DNA of 64,000 nucleotides. Origin: Methylibium sp964616015. GTDB lineage: Bacteria; Pseudomonadota; Gammaproteobacteria; Burkholderiales; Burkholderiaceae_C. The notes under the pieces are model-generated. The model ran no database searches. It saw only the letters and a program-made list of their open reading frames with translations, and was not told the DNA's origin. Location: positions 4,345 through 68,344 of the forward strand of contig CAZTTC010000001.1 in NCBI GenBank assembly GCA_964616015.1, written 5' to 3'. The position numbers and the translations under genes are program-made. Positions 16,956 through 25,458 of this stretch are shown one piece after another (position 1 is the first letter of the stretch; each line of letters begins with the position of its first letter).

Positions 16956-17821
16956 TGTCCTACATCCTCGACGCCCTCCGGCGCGCCGACTCCGAACGCG
17001 AGCGCGGCGCGGTGCCGGGCCTGCATGCGCAGCCCGCCGCCGCGAGCCGTGACGACGACGAGGGCGCGGCCGCCGGCGCCGGGACCAATCCGCTGGTCTG
17101 GGTGATCGTCGCGCTGGCGCTGGTGCTGCTGGCCTCGCTGGCGTGGAACATGATGGGCAGCGGCGACGCGACGGCCGAGCCGGTGGCCGTCGTGCCGACA
17201 CCGGCGCGAGCGCCCGCGCCGGCGCCGCCGCCCGCCACCGCATCGATGGGACTCCCTGCCCCCGCGCCGGTCGTCGAGCCCCCGCGGCCAGCGACCGCGG
17301 CCGTGGTGGCCGCGGCACCACAGGCGACCGCCGCACCGGCCTTCGTCGCCCCGCCGTCGCCACCCCGGCCCACGCCCGAGCCCACACCGACAGCGACCGC
17401 CACCGCGACCCCGAAGGAAGCCGCTCCCACGCGCGCCACTCCCGAGCCGCCGCTCGACAGGCCGCTGCCCCGGCCGCAGCGCCCCGGCGCCGAGCCGGCG
17501 AAGGCCGTGCCGCCGCCGGCTGCGTCGAAGCCCGCCGCGACCCCGGCCCGGGCCCAGCCTGCGACCGGCGCCGATGCGACTGCGACCGAGCCGCGCCTCT
17601 ACGCGGTGAGCGAGCTGCCCGAGGACGTCCGGCGCGCCTTGCCGCTGCTGGCCTTCGGCGGCTCGGTCTATTCGGAGACGCCGGCCCATCGCATCCTCGT
17701 CATCAACGGGCAGGTCTACAACGAAGGCGGACGGCCCACGCCCGACGTCGTCCTGGAGCAGATCCGCCTGAAGAGCGCCGTGCTGCGCTTTCGCAGCTAC
17801 CGCTACGAAGTCGCGTATTGA
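16955..17821 (+). CDS. gspB: General secretion pathway protein B
   Basis: A 288-residue inner-membrane partner of GspA. The start MSYILDALRRADSERERG is the family hallmark of GspB/ExeB/OutB. One transmembrane helix follows at about 46-66 (WVIVALALVLLASLAW), then a long Pro/Ala-rich periplasmic linker (about 75-210). The C-terminal GspB domain begins near RLYAVSELPEDVRRALP and ends VLRFRSYRYEVAY, including the conserved ILVINGQVYNEGGRP. The linker is long enough to cross the peptidoglycan. The product should pair with the GspA ATPase encoded just upstream to insert the type II secretin. Confidence 0.9.
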   Translation: MSYILDALRRADSERERGAVPGLHAQPAAASRDDDEGAAAGAGTNPLVWVIVALALVLLASLAWNMMGSGDATAEPVAVVPTPARAPAPAPPPATASMGLPAPAPVVEPPRPATAAVVAAAPQATAAPAFVAPPSPPRPTPEPTPTATATATPKEAAPTRATPEPPLDRPLPRPQRPGAEPAKAVPPPAASKPAATPARAQPATGADATATEPRLYAVSELPEDVRRALPLLAFGGSVYSETPAHRILVINGQVYNEGGRPTPDVVLEQIRLKSAVLRFRSYRYEVAY

Positions 17822-17950
17822 AGGCGGAGAAGAAAGACAAAGGAACCGGAGAGCCGGCCGGATCGGTCGCGCACGAAGCGTGACCCAGGATTCAGCCCCG
17901 ACTCGTTATCCTCAGGGTTCCGTTGGGACCTTCACTACAAGGAAACGAGA

Positions 17951-18280
17951 ATGACCCGGACCATCGCTCAGATCGAGAAGCAGATTGCCCGCCTGAAGAA
18001 GCAGGCCGACGCGATCAAGCAGAAGGAAGTCGGCGGCGTGATCGCGCGCATCAGGGAAGCGATCGCGCATTACGGACTCACGGCCGCCGACCTCGGGCTC
18101 GCCAAGCGCACCAAGGCCGCCGTGGCCGGCAAGAAGAAGCCGGGCCGCCGCAAGAAGAGCGCACTGCCGGTCAAGTTCCGCGACGCGGCCGGCAACAGCT
18201 GGAACGGCCACGGCCGCCGGCCGAAGTGGTTCCTCGAGGCGCTGGCCTCGGGCAAGAAGCCGGACGACCTGCTGGTCTGA
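17951..18280 (+). CDS. H-NS-family nucleoid protein
   Basis: A 109-residue nucleoid-associated protein of the H-NS/MvaT-like group common in Burkholderiales. An N-terminal coiled coil (about 5-45: IAQIEKQIARLKKQADAIKQ) provides dimerisation. A basic linker (KKKPGRRKKS) leads to the C-terminal DNA-binding motif, here WNGHGRRPKWF (usual form W-[ST]-G-R-G-R-x-P-x-W). Such proteins silence AT-rich, often horizontally acquired DNA; the caspase cassette and the right-end element are plausible targets (inference). A perfect 8-bp GC hairpin at 18289-18310 follows the stop without a T tract. Confidence 0.9.
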   Translation: MTRTIAQIEKQIARLKKQADAIKQKEVGGVIARIREAIAHYGLTAADLGLAKRTKAAVAGKKKPGRRKKSALPVKFRDAAGNSWNGHGRRPKWFLEALASGKKPDDLLV

Positions 18281-18703
18281 TCCGCGCGGCGCGGCGTCAC
18301 TTCGCCGCGCAGGAGGTCCGGGGAAAGCACACCCGCTCCCCGGGCCGCCCGAGGCTGACCTCGCTGATGGCCGAGGGCGGCGTGATCCTCAGCGGCCGCA
18401 TCGAGGCCGACGACCCGGCCTCCAACGCAGGAACGCAGGCGCAGATCGCGGTGGCAGATCGCCAGGGCCGGCTGCTCGCCTGAGCCTCGCGCCCAGGCCT
18501 CCGCCGTGCAAGCTTGGCGTCAACCCGGTGGCCCGATCTGGGCGCGGCTTCGCGCTCACTTTCCGCGATTCGGCCCGGGGGCCGGTCCTAAGCTTCCCGC
18601 AGCAGTTCCCTGACCCCTGTTTCGCCCTGCAACGACCACCGGCCGCGTCCTCCTCCCAGCGGATCGAGACCCTCCGGGATCGCCTTGCCAACCAGGAGCT
18701 CCC
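18281..18703. other. Intergenic region before chemoreceptor gene
   Basis: This 423-bp gap contains the hairpin at 18289-18310 (arms GCGCGGCG/CGCCGCGC, 6-nt loop) and a short open frame at 18367-18483 (38 codons) with no ribosome site or recognisable product. No convincing sigma-28 promoter is seen upstream of the chemoreceptor. Confidence 0.5.
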
Positions 18704-20269
18704 ATGTTCTTCAGTCACCTCTCCGTCAAGGCCAAGCTGGCCGTCGCCTTCGCGATCCTGACCGCCATCGTGCTGGGTGTCTCGGCCCTGGCAATCCGCG
18801 CGCTGGCCAACGAACACCACAGCTTCTCGAGCTACGTCGACGAGACCGCCGCGCGCATCACGCTGGCCAACGACGTGCTGGACAGCGCCAACGCCCGCGC
18901 CGTCGCGGCCCGCAACCTGGTGCTGGTCACGGCCCCCGCCGACCGCGACACCGAGAAGGCCGCCGTGACCGCCGCCCACCAGAAGGTCAAGGACACCTTC
19001 GTCAAGCTGAAGAAGGCGCTGGACACGATGCCCGACGTCGACGCCCAGGAACGCAAGCTGTTCGAGGAACTCGATGGCGTCGAGTCGCGCTACGGCCCGG
19101 TGGCGCTGAACATCGTCGGCATGGTCCTGGACGGCAAGCGCGACGAGGCCGTTGCCAGGATGAACACCGACTGCCGACCGCTGCTGGCCGCGCTGATCCG
19201 CTCGGCCAACCGCTACATCGAGCACACTTCGGCCCAGGCCGCGGCCGCCGTCCGGCAGGCCGATGCCTCGTCGTCGATGAACCGCAACATGATGCTGGGC
19301 GCCAGCCTCGCTGCGGTGCTGGTGGCCATCACGCTGGCGATGGCGATCACGCGCGCCATCGTCGGCCCGATCAACCGTGCGGTGGAAGTGGCCGAGACCG
19401 TGGCCGCCGGCGACCTGCGCTCCCACATCGACAGCAGCGCCCGCGACGAGACCGGCAAGCTGCTGGCCGCCCTGAGGAAGATGAACGACAGCCTGGTCGG
19501 CATCGTCGGCAGCGTGCGCCAGAGCAGCGACAGCATCGCCACCGGCAGCGCGCAGATCGCCACCGGCAACGCCGACCTGTCGCAGCGCACCGAACAGCAG
19601 GCCGCCAACCTCGAAGAGACGGCCGCCTCGATGGAGCAGATGACCGCCACCGTGAAGGCCAATGCCGACACGGCGCGCCAGGCGATCGCGCTGGCCGGCT
19701 CGGCCAGCGGCGCCGCCGAGAAGGGCGGCCAGGTCGTGGGCCAGGTCGTGACCACGATGGACGACATCACCGAGAGCTCGAAGAAGATCGCCGACATCAT
19801 CGGCGTCATCGACGGCATCGCCTTCCAGACCAACATCCTGGCGCTCAACGCCGCGGTGGAAGCGGCGCGCGCCGGCGAACAGGGCCGCGGCTTCGCGGTC
19901 GTCGCCAGCGAGGTGCGCAACCTGGCGCAACGCAGCGCCAGCGCCGCCAAGGAGATCAAGGAACTGATCGGCGCCAGCGTCGACAAGGTCGAGGTCGGCA
20001 CCAAGCTCGTTGACGACGCCCGCGCGTCGATGGACGACATCGTGGTGCAGGTCAAGCGCGTCTCGGACCTGATCTCCGAGATCGGCTCGGCGACCCTCGA
20101 GCAGACCAGCGGCATCGGCCAGGTGAGCACCGCGGTCTCGCAGCTCGACCAGGCCACGCAGCAGAACGCCGCGCTGGTCGAGCAGAGCGCGGCGGCCGCC
20201 GACAGCCTGAGCCAGCAGGCCGCCAAGCTGGCCCAGCTGGTCGGCGTCTTCAAGCTCGCCCAGGGCTGA
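18704..20269 (+). CDS. Methyl-accepting chemotaxis protein
   Basis: A 521-residue chemoreceptor (Tsr-like). The short N-terminus is followed by a transmembrane helix at about 11-31, a periplasmic four-helix-bundle-type sensor (about 32-190) and a second helix (MMLGASLAAVLVAITLAMAI). HAMP follows (ITRAIVGPINRAVEVAETVAAGDL). The cytoplasmic signalling domain has the hairpin tip IIGVIDGIAFQTNILALNAAVEAARAGEQGRGFAVVASEVR, which contacts CheA/CheW. There is no C-terminal CheR-docking pentapeptide. The ligand is not predictable. The last 20 bases overlap the 3' end of the regulator gene on the other strand. Confidence 0.93.
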   Translation: MFFSHLSVKAKLAVAFAILTAIVLGVSALAIRALANEHHSFSSYVDETAARITLANDVLDSANARAVAARNLVLVTAPADRDTEKAAVTAAHQKVKDTFVKLKKALDTMPDVDAQERKLFEELDGVESRYGPVALNIVGMVLDGKRDEAVARMNTDCRPLLAALIRSANRYIEHTSAQAAAAVRQADASSSMNRNMMLGASLAAVLVAITLAMAITRAIVGPINRAVEVAETVAAGDLRSHIDSSARDETGKLLAALRKMNDSLVGIVGSVRQSSDSIATGSAQIATGNADLSQRTEQQAANLEETAASMEQMTATVKANADTARQAIALAGSASGAAEKGGQVVGQVVTTMDDITESSKKIADIIGVIDGIAFQTNILALNAAVEAARAGEQGRGFAVVASEVRNLAQRSASAAKEIKELIGASVDKVEVGTKLVDDARASMDDIVVQVKRVSDLISEIGSATLEQTSGIGQVSTAVSQLDQATQQNAALVEQSAAAADSLSQQAAKLAQLVGVFKLAQG

Positions 20270-23200
20270 TCCTCCCGGCCACGTCGGCCCCGCCGGTCAG
20301 GCCGCGCGCCAGACCGGCGCAGCGCTGCGCATCGATCGGGTGCCCGGCCTCGCGGAAGCGCGCCGCTGCGGCCGTGAAGCGCGACGCCGCCACCGCGTCG
20401 CCCTCGCCGCGCGCCAGCGCGAGGTGGCCGGCCACCTCGTCCTGCGCGGCGTACCAGGCCGGCAGCCGCATCACCACCTGGGCCAGGTAGCTCGACTGTG
20501 CCTCGTACTCGCCGGCCAGGTCCAGCCGCTTCGCGCGCGCTGCCGCGATGGCCGCCGGCATGGCGAAGGTGATGCGGCAGCCGGGGCAGGTTTCCAGCGG
20601 GCCGCGCACGGCCTCGCGCGCTTCCTCGAGCGCGTGCAGCGCGGCCGTGGGGTCCGGCGCGAGCTGGATGCGCGTGCCATAGATGCGGTCCAGCAGGTGA
20701 AAGCCGATGTCGGTCTGGCGGGCCAGGTCCAGCGCCTGGTCGAGCAGCGTGCGGGCCTCGTCGTGCCGGCCGCGGCACATCGCGACCTCGGCCAGCCGTT
20801 GCAGCGAGAAGGCCTCGCCGGTGGCGCCGCCGATGGCGTGGTGCAGCCGCGCGCCCTCGCGCAGGTGGGCCTCGGCGGCGTCGAGCTCGCCCGACAGCAG
20901 TTCGGCCTCGCCGCGGATCGTGACACCGAAGGCATGGCCGCGCGCGGCGCCGACCCGCCGGGCCTCGCGCGCCAGCGACTCGGCGAACTCGATCACCTCG
21001 CGGTACGGCCGCGCGCCGTAGAGGAAGCGCTGCGTCATGCACAGCTGGCCATCGAACACGCGGGCGGCCAGCTGCGGCAGGTGGCTGGTCTCGCGCAGGT
21101 CGGCCCAGACGCTGGCGTGCAGGTCGCCGCGCGCATGCGCCGCGGCGGCCTGGGCCCAGGACGCCACGACGAGGCCCGCCGTGTCGCCGGACTCGAGCGC
21201 GAGGCGCCGCGCTTCGGCCGCCTTGTGCGTGCCCAGCGCCGGATCGATCGCGCCCAGCGCCGCCGCGCCGCTGTAGGCCAGCGCCTCGCACAGCCGACCC
21301 TCGACGGTCTGCGGCCGCAGCCCGGCCAGCGCCTCCAGGCCGCCCTTGGGGTCGCCCTGCTTGATCTGTGCCAGTGCGCCCTTGACGCGCAGGTCCTGCG
21401 CCATCGGCTCGCCGCAGGCCTCGGCTGCCGCGCGGTAGGCCGCCACGGCGGCCGGATCGCCCATCGCGTCCAGTGCCTCGGCGCGCAGCCGCAGCGCTTC
21501 GGGATCGCCCGGCCGGACCTCCAGCGCCGGCTGCAGGTGGCGCAGCGCGTCGCTGAAGGCGGCCAGGCGCAAGGCCTCGCGCGCGGCCGCCAGCCACCAG
21601 GGCAGGGCGTCACGCGGGCTGCCGCCATCGAGCCAGTGGCGCGCCACCAGCACCGGCGCGGCATCGAGCTCGGCGAGCCGCTGCGCGGCCTCGCGGTGCA
21701 TCTTCAGGCGACGGTGTGGTGCGATCTGCTCGATCAGCGCCTGGCGCACCAGGTCGTGCCGGAAGCGGTAGCGCGAGCCCGCGAGCACGAGGACGCCCGC
21801 GGCCAGCGCGCTGTCCAGCACCGCCATCGCGTGCGCCTCGGGGTCGGGCACGATGGCCAGGGCGGTGCCGGCGTCGAACTCGTCGCCGGCCAACGCCATC
21901 CACTGCAACGCGGCCAGCGTCGTGTCGGGCACGTCGCACAGGCGCGCCGCGATGGCCTCGCCGGCGGTGCGCGGCACGCGGCCGTCGACGCCGACGCAGC
22001 GCGCCAGCTCGATGGCCGCGAAGGGGCTGCCCTGGGCGTCTCGCACGATGCGGGCGATGGTGTCGTCGGCCAGCGCACGCGGCGCCGCCTGCACGACGAG
22101 GCGGCGCGCCTCGTCGTCGGCCAGCGGCTCGAGGTCGATCGCCTTCAGCACGCCCGACCCCAGCAGCCGCGCAACGCCGCGCCCGAGGGCCGAGCCGGCC
22201 CGCGCCGCCCGCAGGGTGAGCACGACGCACAGCGGCGCGCCGGCGCTGGCCAGGTGCATCAGCACGTCGACGTCGGCGTCGTCGATGAGGTGCGCGTCGT
22301 CGACCTGCACCAGCAGCTCGCGCCCGCGCGCGGCCGCCACCAGCAAGCGACGCACGGCGCCGATCACCTGGTGGCGCCCCAGCGGGCCGGCCAGCGCATC
22401 GGCCGGCGCAGCGAGCGGACTGATCAGCGCCAGCACCGAGCGGGCCGGCGCGCCAACGACGTCGAGCGCAGCGCGGTCGCCGAGCAGCACGCGCTCCACC
22501 AGCGCCGCGATCACCGCGTAGGCACGGCCCGCCTGCGTGGCGTCGACGCCGACCCCGGCCCAGCCGCGCTTGCGGGCCTGGGCGTCCAGCTGGCGGCAGA
22601 ACGCCGTCTTGCCGATGCCGGCCGGGCCGCGCACCACCAGGCCGCCCGGCCGCTCGCGGGCCGGGCTCGCCAGCCAGGCCAGGGTCTGTGCCAGCGCCAG
22701 GCTGCGTCCGACGTAGGCCGGACCGGCCTGCTGCAGTCCGGCGACGCAGCGCGCGTACAGCATGTCCGTCTCGCGCTCGGGCGCGATGCCGAGCTCGCGC
22801 TGGAGGGCCTCGCGCAGGCGCGCGTACCAGCGGATCGCCGCGGCGCGGTTGCCGGCATCGACCTCGCGGGCCATCAGCTCGCGGTGGGCGTGCTCGTCGG
22901 TGGGGTCGACTTCCACCAGCCGCTCCCACAGGCCGCCGGCGCGCAGCAAGTCGGCGTGCAGGGCATGCAGGCGCTCACGCGCCGGCTCGGCCCAGGCCTC
23001 GTAGCGCCCGCCGGGCAACAGCTCTCCGCCATGGCGGCCGGCCACCTCGGCACAGGCCGCGGCATCGCGAGCGGCCAGTGCGGCGCGCGCCTGCTGCTCG
23101 AAGGCGACGGCGTCGACCACCACGGCCCCATGCGGCCACAGCGCGACGTCGCCGCCTTGCAGCACCACCGCCTCGTGCCGGCCGAGGGCCTGGCGGGCAT

Positions 23201-23438
23201 GGTGGGCGGCCTTGCGCAGGTTGGCCGCGCCGGCCTCGAGGCCGAGCTGTGGCCACAGCGCGTCGACGACCTGCTCGCGGCCCAGCCGGTGCCGCGGCGC
23301 CAGGCTCAGCAGTTGCACCAGGTGCTGGGCGCGCAGGCTGGGCCAGCGTGCGCCGGCGATCGCGACGCCGTCGACGCAGGCCGAGAAGTCGCCGAGCAGG
23401 CGGACCTCGAGGCGGCCGGAGGGGTCGGGAGACGTCAT
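20250..23438 (-). CDS. BTAD/ATPase/TPR transcriptional regulator
   Basis: A 1062-residue regulator. Residues 8-100 form an OmpR-like winged helix, followed by a bacterial transcriptional activator domain (BTAD, about 105-240, ending AIRWYARLREALQRELGIAPERETDMLYA). An AAA/STAND-type ATPase follows, with Walker A GPAGIGKT at 271-278 and Walker B LLVQVDDAHLID. The second half is TPR-like helical repeats. There is no C-terminal LuxR helix-turn-helix, so DNA binding is by the N-terminal wing. The start ATG at 23436-23438 (MTSPDPSGRLEVRLLGDF) is the family start; readings from 24050 cross the globin gene. It is divergent from the globin at 23574 and probably controls it (inference). It overlaps the chemoreceptor 3' end by 20 bp. 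Confidence 0.87.
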   Translation of the reverse strand: MTSPDPSGRLEVRLLGDFSACVDGVAIAGARWPSLRAQHLVQLLSLAPRHRLGREQVVDALWPQLGLEAGAANLRKAAHHARQALGRHEAVVLQGGDVALWPHGAVVVDAVAFEQQARAALAARDAAACAEVAGRHGGELLPGGRYEAWAEPARERLHALHADLLRAGGLWERLVEVDPTDEHAHRELMAREVDAGNRAAAIRWYARLREALQRELGIAPERETDMLYARCVAGLQQAGPAYVGRSLALAQTLAWLASPARERPGGLVVRGPAGIGKTAFCRQLDAQARKRGWAGVGVDATQAGRAYAVIAALVERVLLGDRAALDVVGAPARSVLALISPLAAPADALAGPLGRHQVIGAVRRLLVAAARGRELLVQVDDAHLIDDADVDVLMHLASAGAPLCVVLTLRAARAGSALGRGVARLLGSGVLKAIDLEPLADDEARRLVVQAAPRALADDTIARIVRDAQGSPFAAIELARCVGVDGRVPRTAGEAIAARLCDVPDTTLAALQWMALAGDEFDAGTALAIVPDPEAHAMAVLDSALAAGVLVLAGSRYRFRHDLVRQALIEQIAPHRRLKMHREAAQRLAELDAAPVLVARHWLDGGSPRDALPWWLAAAREALRLAAFSDALRHLQPALEVRPGDPEALRLRAEALDAMGDPAAVAAYRAAAEACGEPMAQDLRVKGALAQIKQGDPKGGLEALAGLRPQTVEGRLCEALAYSGAAALGAIDPALGTHKAAEARRLALESGDTAGLVVASWAQAAAAHARGDLHASVWADLRETSHLPQLAARVFDGQLCMTQRFLYGARPYREVIEFAESLAREARRVGAARGHAFGVTIRGEAELLSGELDAAEAHLREGARLHHAIGGATGEAFSLQRLAEVAMCRGRHDEARTLLDQALDLARQTDIGFHLLDRIYGTRIQLAPDPTAALHALEEAREAVRGPLETCPGCRITFAMPAAIAAARAKRLDLAGEYEAQSSYLAQVVMRLPAWYAAQDEVAGHLALARGEGDAVAASRFTAAAARFREAGHPIDAQRCAGLARGLTGGADVAGRISPGRA

Positions 23439-23460
23439 GACCGCCCGAGTTTGCAGACCT

Positions 23461-23488
23461 CGACCGGGGCGCACAAGCACCCCGGTCG
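23461..23488. promoter_or_regulatory. Inverted repeat in divergent promoter, 9-bp arms
   Basis: CGACCGGGG at 23461-23469 is mirrored exactly by CCCCGGTCG at 23480-23488 around a 10-nt centre. It lies 23 bp upstream of the BTAD regulator start and 85 bp upstream of the globin start. A candidate autoregulatory operator. Confidence 0.45.
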
Positions 23489-23531
23489 CCGGGAACGTTT
23501 CAGGAACGCCGGGGCGCGACGCTGCGGACCT

Positions 23532-23552
23532 GCAGGCCGATGGTCGGCCTGC
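23532..23552. promoter_or_regulatory. Hairpin in globin 5' leader
   Basis: Perfect 9-bp arms GCAGGCCGA and TCGGCCTGC with a 3-nt loop end 21 bp before the globin ATG, just ahead of the AAGGAG ribosome site. It could be an operator or an RNA hairpin affecting translation. Confidence 0.45.
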
Positions 23553-23573
23553 GTTCACCCCAAGGAGTTCACC

Positions 23574-23933
23574 ATGCCCGAGACCCTCTACCAACGCCTG
23601 GGCGGCGCCGAACGCATCGGCGCCATCGTCGACGACGCCCTCGACCGCCATGCCGTCAACCCGCTGCTGGCGCCGCGCTTCAAGGGCAAGGACCTGCCGC
23701 GCCTGAAGCAGCTGGGCACGCAGTTCGTCTGCATGGGCTCGGGCGGCCCGCAGAAGTACGAGGGCCGCGACCTGCGCAGCTCGCACGCCGGCATGAACGC
23801 GAGCGAGCAGGAGCTGATCGCGGCCATCGACGACTTCGTCGCCGCGATGCAAGGCCAGGGTGTCGGCACGGCGGAGGTCAACGAGGTCGTCGCGATCATG
23901 TACTCGCTCAAGGGCGAGGTGCTGCGGCTCTGA
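23574..23933 (+). CDS. Group 1 truncated hemoglobin
   Basis: A 119-residue 2-over-2 globin of the bacterial truncated hemoglobin family (trHb1), a haem protein that binds O2 or NO. The start MPETLYQRLGGAERI is typical, and the proximal haem ligand is H71 in RDLRSSHAGM. The segment TQFVCMGSGGPQKYEGRDL matches the E-helix/EF region. AAGGAG lies 8 bases before the ATG. It is divergent from a BTAD-type regulator and carries a hairpin in its leader. The likely role is NO detoxification or O2 handling; this is family knowledge, not shown by the sequence. Confidence 0.92.
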   Translation: MPETLYQRLGGAERIGAIVDDALDRHAVNPLLAPRFKGKDLPRLKQLGTQFVCMGSGGPQKYEGRDLRSSHAGMNASEQELIAAIDDFVAAMQGQGVGTAEVNEVVAIMYSLKGEVLRL

Positions 23934-24187
23934 GCGTGCAGGTGCACGCCACCGTCGAGGGGGCAGGTCGCCTGTGCGCTCGAGCCAAGGCGCCTTGTCG
24001 AGATTCGCAGGCCGCGACCCCGCCCCCATGGTGAGAATGACCGCCCTCATGGGCTGCGCAGGCCGGTCGCCGCCTCGGCGGCTCGGGCGGGCACGCGGAC
24101 ACCGCCGACGGCGTCGCGCTCGCCATCGTCGACGGCCGCGCCGGCAGCGTGGTCGACGTCATCCGTGCGCTGACGCCTGGCCGACGC

Positions 24188-25108
24188 TCAGCCTCCGCCG
24201 CCGATCTCGAAGTCACGCAGGCTCAGCGCCGGCCGCACGGCAGGGAGCACCGGCCGGACCCAGGTGGCGCGATCGATCGGCGCCGGCTCCGCGGCTTGCC
24301 GCGCTGCGATCTCATCGGCCAGTGCGCGGGTCAGCTCGGTCATCAGCCCCGCATCGTCCTGACGCACCAGCACGCCGATGTTGATCTTGACCGGGTGTTC
24401 GAAGCCGGTCGGTGCCAGCCGGGTGGCCGGCACGCGACTGCGGTAGCGGTCCCACAGGGCAACGTCCACGAGCGCCAGCTCGGCCTCGCCGGCCTCGACC
24501 GCCGCCAGCACATCCTCGCGCACGTTGTAGCCCTTGATCGACGTCGCCAGCACGCCGCTGCGCCAGGCGCCGAGCGCGAGCGAGGCCATCGAGCCGGCGC
24601 GCACCGCGATCGTGTGGCCCTGCGCATCGGCGAGCGAGCGCAGCGTCGAGCCGCCGCGCGCGACCAGCACCATGGCCGTCGCGCGGTAGGCGCCGCCGCC
24701 GATGACCGGCACCAGCGCCTGGTAGGGCCGCTGCCGCAGCGGCTTGGCGCCGGGATAGTCGGGCGTGCGCGCCTTGTCGGCCAGCATCGGGGCGAGCTGC
24801 GGCTCGTAGAGCGGGATGCCGGCGACGATGTCGCAGGCCCGCGCGGCGAGCAGCGCCCGCGCGTCCAGCGAGAGGTTGCCCTCCCTGTCGTAGCGGCCTT
24901 CGAACCAGACCAGCTCCAGCGCGCGTCCCATGCGCCGGGACATCGACGTCAGCAGCTCGACGTCGAAGCCGCGCGGCTGCCCGTCGTCGAGCGACGAATA
25001 GGGCGCGCTCTCCTGCGCGACACAGGTGCGCAGCGCTGCAGGGTCGGCGGCGACCGCGGATGCCGCGGCCAGCGCGGCCAGGGCCGTGCCGAGCGCCGCG
25101 CGCCTCAC
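24188..25108 (-). CDS. Periplasmic solute-binding protein (family 3), XoxJ/MoxJ-like
   Basis: A 306-residue exported protein of the extracellular solute-binding family 3. The signal peptide is about residues 1-21 (LGTALAALAAASAVA). The core reads LRTCVAQESAPYSSLDDGQPRGFDVELLTSMSRRMGRAL, typical of quinoprotein-associated binding proteins. No ABC permease or ATPase accompanies it. It is last in the order PQQ dehydrogenase, cytochrome c, binding protein, and its start overlaps the cytochrome stop by 4 bases. In methylotrophs the equivalent XoxJ/MoxJ helps mature or activate the dehydrogenase rather than import a solute. That role is inferred here from gene order. Confidence 0.83.
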   Translation of the reverse strand: MRRAALGTALAALAAASAVAADPAALRTCVAQESAPYSSLDDGQPRGFDVELLTSMSRRMGRALELVWFEGRYDREGNLSLDARALLAARACDIVAGIPLYEPQLAPMLADKARTPDYPGAKPLRQRPYQALVPVIGGGAYRATAMVLVARGGSTLRSLADAQGHTIAVRAGSMASLALGAWRSGVLATSIKGYNVREDVLAAVEAGEAELALVDVALWDRYRSRVPATRLAPTGFEHPVKINIGVLVRQDDAGLMTELTRALADEIAARQAAEPAPIDRATWVRPVLPAVRPALSLRDFEIGGGG

Positions 25109-25458
25109 GGCTTGCCGCCGGTCAGGACGTAGGCCCAGATCAGCCGGATCTGCTCGTCGCTCAGCGAGCCCTTCCAGGCCGGCATCGAACCCCTGCCGTC
25201 CTTCACCGAGTCGAAGAAGCGCTGGGGATCCTCGGGCGGGAACTTGCGCAGGTCATAGGACACCGTGCCGGGGTTCACCATGTTGAAGCCGTGGCAGTGC
25301 GAGCAGTTGCGGCTGTAGAGGCTGCGGCCGGCCTGGACGGCGTCCGGGCCTGGCGAGGGCGGCGCCTGGTCCTGGGCACCGGCCGGCGAAGCCGGTGCTC
25401 CCAGCATGGCCATCGCCAGCAAGGTGGCCCCGAGCGCAGGCGCCACCGACTTCCTCAT
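25105..25458 (-). CDS. Periplasmic c-type cytochrome (XoxG-like position)
   Basis: A 117-residue exported cytochrome c. The signal peptide is about 1-28, the haem attachment motif C52-S-H-C55-H56 is followed by GFNMVNPG, and a distal Met ligand candidate lies in DGRGSMPAWKG. Size fits a class I mono-haem cytochrome. It sits between the PQQ dehydrogenase and the binding-protein gene with 4-base overlaps on both sides, so it is almost certainly the direct electron acceptor of the dehydrogenase, feeding the respiratory chain. The start is the ATG at 25456-25458. Confidence 0.9.
   Translation of the reverse strand: MRKSVAPALGATLLAMAMLGAPASPAGAQDQAPPSPGPDAVQAGRSLYSRNCSHCHGFNMVNPGTVSYDLRKFPPEDPQRFFDSVKDGRGSMPAWKGSLSDEQIRLIWAYVLTGGKP

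Noticed and set aside
18367..18483. A 38-codon open frame after the H-NS-like gene
   Set aside because: No ribosome site or similarity to a known small protein; likely chance in GC-rich DNA.
20340..23933. A 1197-codon plus-strand frame opposite the BTAD regulator, ending in the globin
   Set aside because: Only the last 119 codons are real (the globin, same frame). The rest is antisense to a multidomain regulator.
23934..24187. Possible gene remnant between the globin and the binding-protein gene (plus-strand reading around 24080-24190 resembling a protein tail)
   Set aside because: No start, no ribosome site and no recognisable family. It is too short to call a pseudogene.
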